DNA of 64,000 nucleotides from Chryseobacterium takakiae (GTDB taxonomy: Bacteria; Bacteroidota; Bacteroidia; Flavobacteriales; Weeksellaceae). A program made the translations under genes and the position numbers. The stretch is from the NCBI RefSeq assembly GCF_900129385.1, contig NZ_FQVO01000001.1, forward strand, positions 558,001 through 622,000, in the 5' to 3' direction. Of this stretch, positions 8,697 through 17,226 are shown one piece after another; position 1 is the stretch's first letter, and every line of letters starts with the position of its first letter. The notes below the pieces were generated by a model. The model did not search any database, was not told the DNA's origin, and saw only the letters and a program-made list of their open reading frames with translations.

Positions 8697-11600
8697 TTAG
8701 AAAGTATAATTCACGCTTAGTCCGAAAGTTCTTCCGTTATAAGCTCTGAACAATATTCTGTCTACATCTTTATCATATTTATCGGTGGCTCCGGGCAGCA
8801 GCTCAAGCGCTTCTCTCTGTGTCTGATAATCCGTCCCGGATCCTTTGAATACTGAGTACGAATTGAAATTGTTGTAAAATTCTTTCACCCTGTTAAACAG
8901 GTTCCTGACATTAAATTTTACTTCTAAATTTTTATTCCTTAATAATTTATAAGAAATTTGTGCATCGGCTACCGCATAAGGCCTCTGGATCTCTTCGCCG
9001 ATATAAGCGTATCCTACAGTGATGTACTGGTCACCTTTGGCATTATACAGGAAGTTTACTCCCAGACGCTCTCCGTCATATAAAAGTCCGAGATTGTAAG
9101 CGTAGGGTGTCTGTCCGTACAATGGTCTTTCCACTTCATAGGTCTCATCGGTATCTTCAGTTTTGTAACGGTCTTTAAAAGCAATTACCTTCGTAGTGTT
9201 ATAGGTAAAGTTTCCGCTGATAAAAAGGTGCTGCAGAAAAAAGCTTTCTTGTATAAAACCCAAACTTTTCCTTACTTCTACTTCAAATCCTTTCAGCTTT
9301 GCATTTTTCGAATTTCCATTGTATAAAAAAAGATTTCCTTCATTGGAAATAAAACCTTCCCTTTCTATTGGCCGATCGATATTTTTGTAATACAAACCTG
9401 CTGAAATAATTTCGCCAAGATTAGGAAACCATTCAAATTTAAAATCATAATTATTGATGACTGAAGAGGTCATTTCTGTATTATAAATCAGACCATTAGC
9501 TACAGGATCAAAATAAGGCAGCCCGGTTCTTTCATTAAACTGCGGCCGGATTACCGATCTGTTATAGGCAAGCCTCACATTGATTTTGTTGGTAGGGCTG
9601 TACGTAAAGTTGGCGGAAGGCATCCATTGCCAGGGCTTTTCATCAATAGATCCTTTGGTTACGTTTCTGGGATCATCCGGATCAAGCTGCTGAGAGATGA
9701 GCGTATATTTAAAATATTCGGCTCGAATTCCCCAGACCAGTCTCAATTTGTTTTTCCAGCGATTGTCAAACATGATGTAGGGTGCATGCTGATCTACCTC
9801 TCCTTCATATGTATCATTTTTATAAAGCGGTTTGGTCTGCCACCCGATGCCTCCCTGTGTGTAGTGTGAGCCATCAAACCAGTCTGAAAGCAATCCGTAC
9901 ATTTTCAGGTAATTTTTTTCACTGTTGGGAACGTCTCGGTTTTCATCCACTTTCAGGAAAAATTTCTGCTGCTCATTGGTATTGCTTTTCAGGGCTCCGG
10001 CATATCCTATTTTGATATCGGTTTTAAAGCTTCCGGCATCCATTTTCCATTTTGCCGAAGCTCCGAAATTGTAATCGGTTTCTTTATTGCCGATATATCC
10101 TCTTGAAAAATTATTCCCTGAATTATAAATCTGATGATAGGTTAAAATTTCACTCCCCACAAAATCATAAAAAGTCTGGTACTGTGTATAATCCTTCGTA
10201 TCCGAAATGACGCCTGTTCTTGCCGCAAACCAGTTGATTTCCAAATCTTTTATCTTATGATTTCCTTCCAGCTTATTCTGTAATAAAGTCTGGTAAACAG
10301 GATAGTCTGTATTATCTGTATAAGGTCTGTCCAAAGAATTTAACTGTGAAGGATCATTATCCGGAATAATTCCATTATAAAAATAATTGTATGAACCTTC
10401 TGCCATTGCGGGCTGTCCGGTACCGCCGGTGTACTCGTTCCATCCGGTAATTCTGGTAAGGGTCTGGTCATAAATGTGGGTATACGAATTACGGAAAGAC
10501 AGCCTGTTCTTTCCCAGCTGCAATCCGAAGTTCAGCATCGCTCCAATGGTGGAATTGTAACTGTAAGATGCTCCTTTATTTTTAAAATTAAAAAATTTTA
10601 CGGGTGCCACTCCCAGTTCCTGCCAGTTGTTGACAAGTCCTGCGTTATCCAGCCAGCCACCTCTTCCGGTATGGTCGATGTCCAGTTTATTCTGTTCGTT
10701 CCTTATCGTAAGCGCCCCGGCAAGTCCCCATTTGTTATCATTTTTTAATTTAAAGCTTCTTCCCAGTGCCATCTGCATATTGGAATTCAAATCTGCCGTT
10801 GTTTTATAGTTGGTGAAATTATCGTTGGCAAAGCGTTTTGACTGCTCAAAGAACAGAGGATTGTTCCAATCGGTATATTCAAGGTCAAGCGGAAAATCCC
10901 GTGTTCCGTCATCATAGCCGAAATAATCGTATTTCCCTCTTTTTCTGGTTACAAATTCTTTGAAAGTGGCAATATCATTGTAGGAAGTTCCCAATGTTAC
11001 GGTAGTAAAATTTTCATTCGGAATATCTTTGGTTCTCACTTCTACAAATCCTCCTGCAAAACTTGCATTCATGTCGGGTGTTGCAGTTTTACTGATCACA
11101 ACACTTTCCACCATAGAATTCGGGATAATGTCGAAGGAAAAATTCTGGTTGTATGCTTCCGTACTGGGTAGGTTAATTCCATCCATTGCAGCAGTATTCC
11201 ATCGTTCGCCCATGGATCGCACCACTACATATTTGTTATCAATTGTAGTTACCCCGGTTACTCTTTTCAGGGTAGCACCCAAATCATTATCCGGTGTTTT
11301 TGAAATCTGTTCTGCCGAGATTCCATCACTCATCTGAGCAGCTTTTTTTTGCTGGGTTAATAATCCGGCTTGTGTATCTGCTTTTTTGGTTGCGGTGATC
11401 ACCACTTCTTTTATATCTGAAACTTTATCCGAAACCGGCTGCATAGCAAAAGAAACGGTATTGGTTGTATTATCCTTTATCTGAAGTTTTTCTATACGTA
11501 AAGAATTGTATCTGGGAGACTTTACCATTAACGTATAGGTTCCCGAAGGAAGTTCTATCACAAAATCTCCGTTGTTATCGGTTACGGTTTTTCTGCCTGC

Positions 11601-11999
11601 AATACTGATTTCTGCACCTGCAACCGGATTCCCGACTTCATCCACAATTTTTCCGGAAATCCTTCCGTTTCCCGTTACGGATAATTCCGATCCTTTGTAT
11701 TTAACCGAAATCAGATCTCCCCGAAGTCGGTAAACTATAGGAAGACCGTTGATCATATCATCCAGACAGCGATGAATGGGGATATTTTCACATTGTATTT
11801 TTTTTATTTTTATATCTTTAATATCTGTCTTTGAATAAGCCAGTCTCATTCCTGTTTTACCTGCAAATTCTTCCAGCACTTCGATAAGATGTCTACCGGC
11901 AGGTGCAGTAAACGACACTTTCTGTGACAATTCCTGCGCCTCCGCCGCTACCGAAAAAAACAGTGCTGCAATGGTAAAACTACATTTCAAACTTTTCAT
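8697..11999 (-). CDS. TonB-dependent receptor with STN signalling domain (FecA-type transducer)
   Basis: An 1100-residue outer-membrane protein. After the signal peptide comes a secretin/TonB short N-terminal domain (about 27-100, ending near LISVKYKG), then a carboxypeptidase-regulatory-like beta-sandwich (about 113-190, GKIVDEVGNPVAGAEI), a plug (about 215-325, with VVVRSMGERWN and FAGGFVEVRTKD), and a long barrel that ends with an aromatic terminal strand (FGLSVNYTF). The STN domain is what FecA-type transducers use to contact FecR. The FecR gene lies directly upstream, 49 bases away, and an ECF sigma gene is transcribed divergently from it. Together they form a surface-signalling uptake system. 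The ligand cannot be read from the sequence; the iron link of the Fec name does not apply to all members. Confidence 0.9.
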   Translation of the reverse strand: MKSLKCSFTIAALFFSVAAEAQELSQKVSFTAPAGRHLIEVLEEFAGKTGMRLAYSKTDIKDIKIKKIQCENIPIHRCLDDMINGLPIVYRLRGDLISVKYKGSELSVTGNGRISGKIVDEVGNPVAGAEISIAGRKTVTDNNGDFVIELPSGTYTLMVKSPRYNSLRIEKLQIKDNTTNTVSFAMQPVSDKVSDIKEVVITATKKADTQAGLLTQQKKAAQMSDGISAEQISKTPDNDLGATLKRVTGVTTIDNKYVVVRSMGERWNTAAMDGINLPSTEAYNQNFSFDIIPNSMVESVVISKTATPDMNASFAGGFVEVRTKDIPNENFTTVTLGTSYNDIATFKEFVTRKRGKYDYFGYDDGTRDFPLDLEYTDWNNPLFFEQSKRFANDNFTNYKTTADLNSNMQMALGRSFKLKNDNKWGLAGALTIRNEQNKLDIDHTGRGGWLDNAGLVNNWQELGVAPVKFFNFKNKGASYSYNSTIGAMLNFGLQLGKNRLSFRNSYTHIYDQTLTRITGWNEYTGGTGQPAMAEGSYNYFYNGIIPDNDPSQLNSLDRPYTDNTDYPVYQTLLQNKLEGNHKIKDLEINWFAARTGVISDTKDYTQYQTFYDFVGSEILTYHQIYNSGNNFSRGYIGNKETDYNFGASAKWKMDAGSFKTDIKIGYAGALKSNTNEQQKFFLKVDENRDVPNSEKNYLKMYGLLSDWFDGSHYTQGGIGWQTKPLYKNDTYEGEVDQHAPYIMFDNRWKNKLRLVWGIRAEYFKYTLISQQLDPDDPRNVTKGSIDEKPWQWMPSANFTYSPTNKINVRLAYNRSVIRPQFNERTGLPYFDPVANGLIYNTEMTSSVINNYDFKFEWFPNLGEIISAGLYYKNIDRPIEREGFISNEGNLFLYNGNSKNAKLKGFEVEVRKSLGFIQESFFLQHLFISGNFTYNTTKVIAFKDRYKTEDTDETYEVERPLYGQTPYAYNLGLLYDGERLGVNFLYNAKGDQYITVGYAYIGEEIQRPYAVADAQISYKLLRNKNLEVKFNVRNLFNRVKEFYNNFNSYSVFKGSGTDYQTQREALELLPGATDKYDKDVDRILFRAYNGRTFGLSVNYTF

Positions 12000-12048
12000 T
12001 GTTAGTGTTTACTTTATTATATTGATCTGATTATTAGTTTAATTGATG

Positions 12049-12993
12049 TTATTTAAGAATGTAGGTCTGCTTTTCTTTTTGCACTTCCAGTCCAAGTATA
12101 AAAGCAAGCGCTTCAATATTTTCGTCTGTACTTCCGCCTGTAAAATCCGCGGTTATTTTCTTTTCTGCAAATTCTTTAGGATAGATGATACTGATACTGT
12201 AGTTTTTCTGAAGAACTTCTGCTACTTCCTTCAGCATGACGTCGTTAAAGCTCAATGAAAGTAAAGAAGGCAGTTTTTTGTATGATGTTTTTTCTGTTTT
12301 GTACGAAATAACCGCCGCAGTACGAGGAATCCCGAAGTTGGTCCATTTCTGATGAGGTTTCAGATAAGCAACCGGAGTACCCGCGTAAGAAACGGCAACT
12401 TTTCCTTCGTAAAGATCTACTGTTTTGCTGTCTCCGGTTTGTGTAATTTTAAAAACAGTTCCCAATACTTTTGTGCTAAAACCTTCAGCATGTACAATGA
12501 ACGGATGTTTTTTTGATTTTGCCACCATGAAAACAGCATCTCCTTTCAGATCAACAACCCTGGTATCCTGCGGAAAAGACTTTTCTACCGTAAGCTGAGA
12601 ACCGGGAAGCAATACGACAACTGAACCGTCTGCCAGCATTACTTTTCTATTGGCAGATTCTGCATAATATTTGTCCGCTTTAAAGAACGAATGATAGATC
12701 AACAAACCACCTATCGTAAAAAGCAGTATGATGGCAGCCGCTATGCGGAAAAAATATTTTTTAAACGGAGTTGAATGATGTGAAATATGTGTTGATACAA
12801 AATAAGGTTCTAAAGAGAACAGAACTCTTTCTCTTGATTCTCCGATATAATGTTCACCCAGATCTTTTTCCACACTGGTTTTCCATTGCTCTAAAAGTTC
12901 TTTTTCTTTCTCTGAAATTTTTTCTTCAGTAACTTCCCTTTCCCAAAGCCTGAAAACAAATGCCTGAATTTCTTTATACTGTAGGTTTTTCAT
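12049..12993 (-). CDS. FecR-family anti-sigma factor
   Basis: A 314-residue membrane protein. Residues 1-90 form the cytoplasmic part that binds the sigma factor. One membrane helix follows (about 94-112, IAAAIILLFTIGGLLIYH). The periplasmic FecR domain starts near KVMLADGSVVVLLPGSQL and includes HPFIVHAEGFSTKVLGTVF. The C terminus (about 240-314, LSFNDVMLKEVAEVLQKNY) matches the DUF4974 tail typical of Bacteroidetes FecR proteins and should contact the receptor STN domain. It is placed between the receptor (same strand) and the divergent sigma gene. Length and domain order are normal. Confidence 0.9.
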   Translation of the reverse strand: MKNLQYKEIQAFVFRLWEREVTEEKISEKEKELLEQWKTSVEKDLGEHYIGESRERVLFSLEPYFVSTHISHHSTPFKKYFFRIAAAIILLFTIGGLLIYHSFFKADKYYAESANRKVMLADGSVVVLLPGSQLTVEKSFPQDTRVVDLKGDAVFMVAKSKKHPFIVHAEGFSTKVLGTVFKITQTGDSKTVDLYEGKVAVSYAGTPVAYLKPHQKWTNFGIPRTAAVISYKTEKTSYKKLPSLLSLSFNDVMLKEVAEVLQKNYSISIIYPKEFAEKKITADFTGGSTDENIEALAFILGLEVQKEKQTYILK

Positions 12994-13213
12994 AAATGCA
13001 TGATCAACGTTTGCCGTTACATCTATAAAACAGCGAAAATGAAAAACTTCCCCAGCACGGATTTAACACTGTATTCATATTAGGATCAACTTGTTAACAA
13101 TTTCCGGTGTTTTTTAATCATTTATAAAAATTCACTCATTATTCATGCTTCATTTTCAGAAATAATTAATATTACATTCCCCAAAGTTCACAAAAAGTTA
13201 ATTTTCGTTTAGG

Positions 13214-13221
13214 TAATTTTG
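13214..13221 (+). promoter_or_regulatory. TAnnTTTG (-7) box for the ECF sigma gene
   Basis: TAATTTTG matches the Bacteroidetes -7 consensus TAnnTTTG exactly. It ends only 5 bases before the ATG at 13227, so transcription from it would give a leaderless or nearly leaderless message. No clear -33 TTTG partner was seen. Confidence 0.4.
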
Positions 13222-13226
13222 CATCA

Positions 13227-13847
13227 ATGAATCAGACGGATCACATATTATTGAAAAAAATAAAAACAGGCGACCGGCCGGCTTTTATGATACTCTATGA
13301 AAGGTATTGGGATGATTTGTACCGCTTTGTTTTTGCACGAACCAAAGACAAGGAACTGGCAGAAGAATTGCTTCAAAATCTATGGATAAAAGTTCTGGAA
13401 GACACAGAAAACATACAGACCGACGGAAACGAAAGTGCAAAGGGATATTTCCTGAAACATCTTCATTACAGGGTAATTGATTTTTTCAACAGCAATAAAA
13501 AAGATAGAGCTACGATAAGCATTGACGAATCTGAAAACTCTGTAGATCTCACAGATGCAGAGTATTTTGAAATTCTTGACGAAAATGAAATTACCGATCT
13601 TTTTGCCATGATTGATGAGGTGGTTTCTATGCTGCCTGCAACAGAGCAGAAAGTGTATGATATGAGAATCCGCAAGAATATGTCGGTGGATGAAACTGCC
13701 GAAGCTTTAGGCTTAAGCAATAAAACAGTCAGCAACAAGCTGAGCAATGCTTTGGGTGAAATACGGGAACAGCTGAATCCCAAATACCAGTCTTCCAAGA
13801 AATTTATTTCCATCATGATCATGATCGAACTTCTGATGAAAAGCTAA
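13227..13847 (+). CDS. ECF RNA polymerase sigma factor (FecI-like)
   Basis: A 206-residue sigma-70 family protein with region 2 at about residues 22-95 (YERYWDDLYRFVFARTKD, then ELLQNLWIKVLED) and region 4 at about 130-185 (VSMLPATEQKVYDMRI, with the helix-turn-helix SVDETAEALGLSNKTVSNKL). Regions 1 and 3 are absent, as in ECF sigmas. It is transcribed divergently from the fecR-type gene across a 233-base gap, and its partner should be that anti-sigma. Expected targets are the receptor promoter and its downstream genes. A hydrophobic C-terminal tail (IMIMIELLMKS) extends past region 4. Confidence 0.9.
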   Translation: MNQTDHILLKKIKTGDRPAFMILYERYWDDLYRFVFARTKDKELAEELLQNLWIKVLEDTENIQTDGNESAKGYFLKHLHYRVIDFFNSNKKDRATISIDESENSVDLTDAEYFEILDENEITDLFAMIDEVVSMLPATEQKVYDMRIRKNMSVDETAEALGLSNKTVSNKLSNALGEIREQLNPKYQSSKKFISIMIMIELLMKS

Positions 13848-13976
13848 TAGAAAAATTACGAAACATTTTCCTTACTAACCTATTTAATGCATACCACATT
13901 TTATTTCAATCCGTTGTTGATTGGCAGTAAAGTTGTATGCTTTTATGCGCTATAAAGCAAAGTGTCTTTAAACATA

Positions 13977-14009
13977 AACAGCAGTTATCTTTTGATAAAA
14001 TCTGCTGTT
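13977..14009 (+). terminator. Hairpin downstream of the sigma gene
   Basis: AACAGCAG and CTGCTGTT enclose an inner stem TTATC/GATAA with a TTTT loop. It lies 130 bases after the sigma stop and 53 bases before the next ATG. No T run follows, so it could equally be a leader structure of the PfpI gene. Confidence 0.4.
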
Positions 14010-14061
14010 ATTGAAACAGTACACTTAAAAATTTCTTTACAACATTCAAACATAAAATAAT

Positions 14062-14742
14062 ATGAAAGTACTATTTGTAGTTACTTCCCATGAGGAATTG
14101 GGAAATACAGGTAAAAAAACGGGATTCTGGGTAGAAGAATTTGCTGCTCCTTATTATCTGCTGAAAGATGCAGGATTCGACATCACTGTTGCAACCCCAA
14201 AAGGCGGACAGGCTCCTATTGACCCTAAAAGTGAGGATCCTGATGCACAGACCCCCGCTACAAAACGTTATTATCAGGATGAAGAAGTGCAAAATATCAT
14301 TGCCAATACAGAAAAACTGATTGATCAGAAAGCGGCTGATTTTGATGCCGTTTTTTATCCGGGAGGCCACGGTCCGCTTTGGGATCTTGCTTATGATAAA
14401 GATTCTCAGCAATTGATCCTTGATTTTTATAATAACGAAAAACCTGTAGCAGCAGTTTGCCATGCTCCGGGCGTTTTCAAAGATATTGTCCTCGAAAACG
14501 GTGATCCTTTTGTTAAAAATAAAAACGTTACCGGTTTCTCAAACAGTGAAGAGGAAGCTGTTCAGCTGACGGATATTGTTCCTTTCCTGGTTGAAGATGA
14601 GCTTAAAAAATCGGGTGGAAATTACACAAGAACAGATGACTGGGGCGTACATGTGGTACAGGACGGATTATTAATCACCGGACAAAATCCGGCTTCTTCA
14701 GAAAGTGTTGCTGAAAAATTAATGGCTGTTCTGAAGAAATAG
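14062..14742 (+). CDS. DJ-1/PfpI family protein (Hsp31/type 1 glutamine amidotransferase-like)
   Basis: A 226-residue cytoplasmic protein. The nucleophile elbow is A-V-C133-H134-A-P-G, the family hallmark, and the glycine loop YPGGHGPLWDL (residues 99-109) precedes it. GFWVEEFAAPY near residue 21 supplies the Glu of the Hsp31-type triad. These features fit class I DJ-1 proteins such as HchA and yeast Hsp31, which have glyoxalase III, deglycase or chaperone activities; the exact activity is not decidable here. The length is normal. It is followed by a GC-rich perfect hairpin and then a YagU-like gene. Confidence 0.85.
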   Translation: MKVLFVVTSHEELGNTGKKTGFWVEEFAAPYYLLKDAGFDITVATPKGGQAPIDPKSEDPDAQTPATKRYYQDEEVQNIIANTEKLIDQKAADFDAVFYPGGHGPLWDLAYDKDSQQLILDFYNNEKPVAAVCHAPGVFKDIVLENGDPFVKNKNVTGFSNSEEEAVQLTDIVPFLVEDELKKSGGNYTRTDDWGVHVVQDGLLITGQNPASSESVAEKLMAVLKK

Positions 14743-14761
14743 TTTGATTTTTATGAATACA

Positions 14762-14806
14762 AGAACTTCGGGGGCGGCCGTTTTCAACGGCCGCCCCCGA
14801 AGTTCT
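14762..14806. repeat. Perfect 21-bp GC-rich inverted repeat (possible terminator)
   Basis: Arms at 14762-14782 and 14786-14806 are perfectly complementary over 21 bases with a 3-nt TTC loop. The core GGGGGCGGCCG is far richer in GC than its surroundings. It lies 20 bases after the PfpI stop and 25 bases before the next ATG. There is no T run, so it would be an atypical terminator; a mobile repeat is the alternative. Confidence 0.85.
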
Positions 14807-14830
14807 AATCAATAGTTTAAAATTACACCA

Positions 14831-15354
14831 ATGAATACGATCACAAAAAATCTCATAAAAGGAGTTGCCATAGGATTGATAGCATCCTTCATAAAATCTC
14901 TTGCTGAACCGCCCCTTCAAAAAATAGGAGAAACACTACTTCCTCCTGAAGACGATGAACTAAAATTACGTGGCGCAGACGTAACCCGTCAGCCGGAAAA
15001 TATGCCGCCGGCGGTTTTCGCTAAAGAGATGTACCGAAAAATAGCACACACAGAATTGTCATATTCCGGCACATTAAAATCCATGAAAATCATCCATTAC
15101 ACATTAGGAACATTGATTGGAGTAAGCTATATATTTATGACTGAGAAAAATAAAAATTTCACGGCAGGCGAAGGCATTGCAGCAGGAATTACAGTATGGG
15201 CTCTGACCCACGGTTCTACCGTTCCGGCTTTGAAGCTTCAGGAAAAGTTTCGGATATGCCGAAATCCTGGTGGGTTTGGGAATTCGGTTCGCATGTTGTT
15301 TTTGGCGTGTCAATGGAGCAGATGAGAAAAGTACTGCATTATTATTTTAGGTAA
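14831..15354 (+). pseudogene. YagU-like (DUF1440) membrane protein gene with a frameshift
   Basis: The intact frame runs from ATG 14831 to a stop at 15325 (164 residues), but the last 25 residues are unlike the family and rich in Arg and Cys. One base further in frame, from 15247, the sequence reads VSDMPKSWWVWEFGSHVVFG and then ends HYYFR with a stop at 15352-15354. Restoring one A in the AAAA run at 15243-15246 joins the two into a continuous 174-residue protein with a natural ending. The N-terminal part has a Gly/Ile membrane segment (about 8-22) and the family segment GVSYIFMTEKNK. The protein should be an inner-membrane protein of the YagU type, linked to acid resistance in E. coli. A homopolymer sequencing error and a genuine inactivating deletion are both possible. 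Confidence 0.75.
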
Positions 15355-15407
15355 GCTTGCGAATAGTAACCGTACTCTGAATTTAAAGTTTAAAACAATT
15401 TACTTTT

Positions 15408-16115
15408 CTAACAAATTAACAGAAGCCTGTACTCTCCCGGATTTTCCTGCGGAGCTCTGTGAATGCAGGGTAAAACGCTTTGTCCAGGATGATCTACTGC
15501 AAGTCTCCACAGATTTCCATTCCCTAAATTAACCGGTTTTGCATTTTCCTTTGCGGCATAATGAAGGTCAAAAAAGTTATCTTTTAAAAAGTTTTCAAAT
15601 TCTTCATCGGAGCCGTCATGCAGTTTTTTAAGCTTTTCCCGGATTTCAGGAATGAGAATTTTCTGCGTGCACTGATCATTCGCGACAATTTCACTGGCGG
15701 CACCATAATAGGTGCATAAAAAGGTAGAGGTTTCTATTGGAGAGCGGTCTGCATGATAGGAATAAACATCGGTGGATATAAAATCAAATTCATCATCCCG
15801 TTCATAACTTTTTAATAAATTAAGGGACGGCGCTGCTCCATAATCTGACAGCAACCTGATGTCATTTATGATAGCTTGTCTTGCTGCATTTCCTTTTTCA
15901 GAGAGATCCAGCTCCAAGAGATCATCGATAAAAACTTCCGTAATATTTTCTTTCAGTGTAAGTTTGGAAACAATTTCCTGAAAATCGCCTTCAAGATTTC
16001 TTTTCCAGCAAACAGCATTCATATTCCCATGAAAGTTAGTTTCCACCAGTTCTGAAAATGAAGAAGCCAGACCTATATCATGATTTTCCGAAAATGTATC
16101 CATAAATAAATTCAC
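15408..16115 (-). CDS. DUF1826-type protein
   Basis: A 235-residue protein without signal peptide. The end of the protein, IHRAPQENPGEYRLLLIC, and the block STFLCTYYGAASEIV fit my recollection of the DUF1826 family (PF08856), whose members are often found in zinc-limitation regulons beside COG0523 GTPases. No such partner is present here. Two Met codons (1 and 5) could serve as start; the first is used. It is transcribed away from a broken outer-membrane gene, and a perfect palindrome lies in the 156-base gap between them. Function is unknown; a metal-stress link is inference from the family. Confidence 0.5.
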   Translation of the reverse strand: MNLFMDTFSENHDIGLASSFSELVETNFHGNMNAVCWKRNLEGDFQEIVSKLTLKENITEVFIDDLLELDLSEKGNAARQAIINDIRLLSDYGAAPSLNLLKSYERDDEFDFISTDVYSYHADRSPIETSTFLCTYYGAASEIVANDQCTQKILIPEIREKLKKLHDGSDEEFENFLKDNFFDLHYAAKENAKPVNLGNGNLWRLAVDHPGQSVLPCIHRAPQENPGEYRLLLIC

Positions 16116-16131
16116 CTTTCAAACGTATGCA

Positions 16132-16156
16132 AAAGTAGGTACTTTAGATCTACTTT
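16132..16156. promoter_or_regulatory. Short inverted repeat upstream of the DUF1826-type gene
   Basis: AAAGTAG (16132-16138) and CTACTTT (16150-16156) form a 7-bp dyad with an 11-nt spacer, 17-41 bases upstream of the DUF1826-type start. It could be an operator or part of a leader structure. Confidence 0.3.
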
Positions 16157-16231
16157 ACCAAGAGATATTCTGCTATTCAATTTTTAATACCCATTCAAAT
16201 ACATTTTAAATACCACAAATGGGTTTTACGA

Positions 16232-16254
16232 TGCAAATTAGTATACAATTTGCA
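16232..16254. promoter_or_regulatory. Palindromic operator candidate in the divergent gap
   Basis: Arms TGCAAATT (16232-16239) and AATTTGCA (16247-16254) are perfect and flank a 7-nt centre AGTATAC. The size (23 bp) and symmetry suit a dimeric regulator such as a Fur-family protein. It lies 18 bases before the plus-strand gene and 117 bases before the DUF1826-type start. A half-site, ATACAATTTGC, recurs at 20358-20368 before the small acidic gene. Confidence 0.5.
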
Positions 16255-16271
16255 ATAGTCATAAAAAAACA

Positions 16272-17114
16272 ATGACTCACCATTACAGCTTTTCCATATT
16301 GGTTTTATCGGCTTTTTTAATTTCTTTCACCTGTAGTGCACAGGAACACACAAAAAAATATACATTATTTAATCCTGTTCCGAAATCGCAAATGCGGGAG
16401 ATGGAAACCGACCGTCCGGACGTCACAGAATCACCTTACACTGTGGATGCTGGGCATATTCAATATGAAACAGATGCCGTACGATTCACAAGATAAGAAT
16501 CTGATTTAACGAAAACAAAAACCTTACTGATCAACCAGGGGAATATAAAGATTGGAATTACCGGATCAACCGCTGTACAGATCGGTTTTCAGAGCTATGG
16601 TTTACAAAAGGAAACTGAAAAAAGTTCCGGAGATATTTCTAAAACACATGGTTTTGGCGATATTACTTTACGGATAAAACAGAATATTACAGGGAATAAT
16701 AAAGGAACTTTTGTGATGGCATTACTGCCCTATGCTAAAATTCCATCGTCACAGTATGATGATGAGAGCCGGTTTGAATACGGACTGATTGTCCCCATGC
16801 TTTATAAATTTGCAGGAGACTGGAATTTAGGTTTTCAGGTGGAAGTAGACCGGCTGAAAGATCAGGATCTTCCCGAAATGCATACCGAAATTTTACAGAC
16901 ACTTACCATAAGTCACCCGCTGACTAAAAATCTTGACGGAATCGCAGAAACCTATTACACGTACGATTTTAAAGCACACGAGTTTTCAAACTATATTAAT
17001 GCAGCCCTTCAAATGGAGGTTATGAAAAATTTTAAAATTGATGCGGGGCTTAATTATGGATTACAGCACCATTCGGAAAAACATTATTTTGTTGGTTTCT
17101 CCTATATGCACTAG
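16272..17114 (+). pseudogene. Outer-membrane transporter-like gene interrupted by one in-frame stop
   Basis: The first part (16272-16493) encodes a signal peptide and the segment METDRPDVTESPYTVDAGH, ending at TAA 16494-16496. The same frame then stays open to 17114 without another stop, and its translation (LPYAKIPSSQYDD, YGLIVPMLYKFAG, GLQHHSEKHYFVGFSYMH) is a normal beta-barrel ending. Both parts are in one frame, so a single codon separates them from a protein of about 280 residues. It resembles the MetA-pathway-of-phenol-degradation transporter family (PF13557). Either a nonsense mutation or a sequence error is present. A reinitiation at an internal Met (16713) would give a 133-residue barrel fragment without signal, which is unlikely to function. 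Confidence 0.7.
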
Positions 17115-17130
17115 ATTGCTGATGTAAAGG

Positions 17131-17168
17131 ATAAGCCTCAATCCGTTCGGATTGAGGCTTATTTACTG
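17131..17168. terminator. Bidirectional intrinsic terminator
   Basis: ATAAGCCTCAATCCG and CGGATTGAGGCTTAT form a perfect 15-bp stem around a TT centre (17131-17162), with T-rich flanks. It separates the convergent plus-strand pseudogene and the minus-strand sulfatase gene. Confidence 0.85.
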
Positions 17169-17226
17169 CTTGTTTTAAGCTATATTTTACTTATGCTATG
17201 CAATACTTCTTATTCTAATCTCATCA

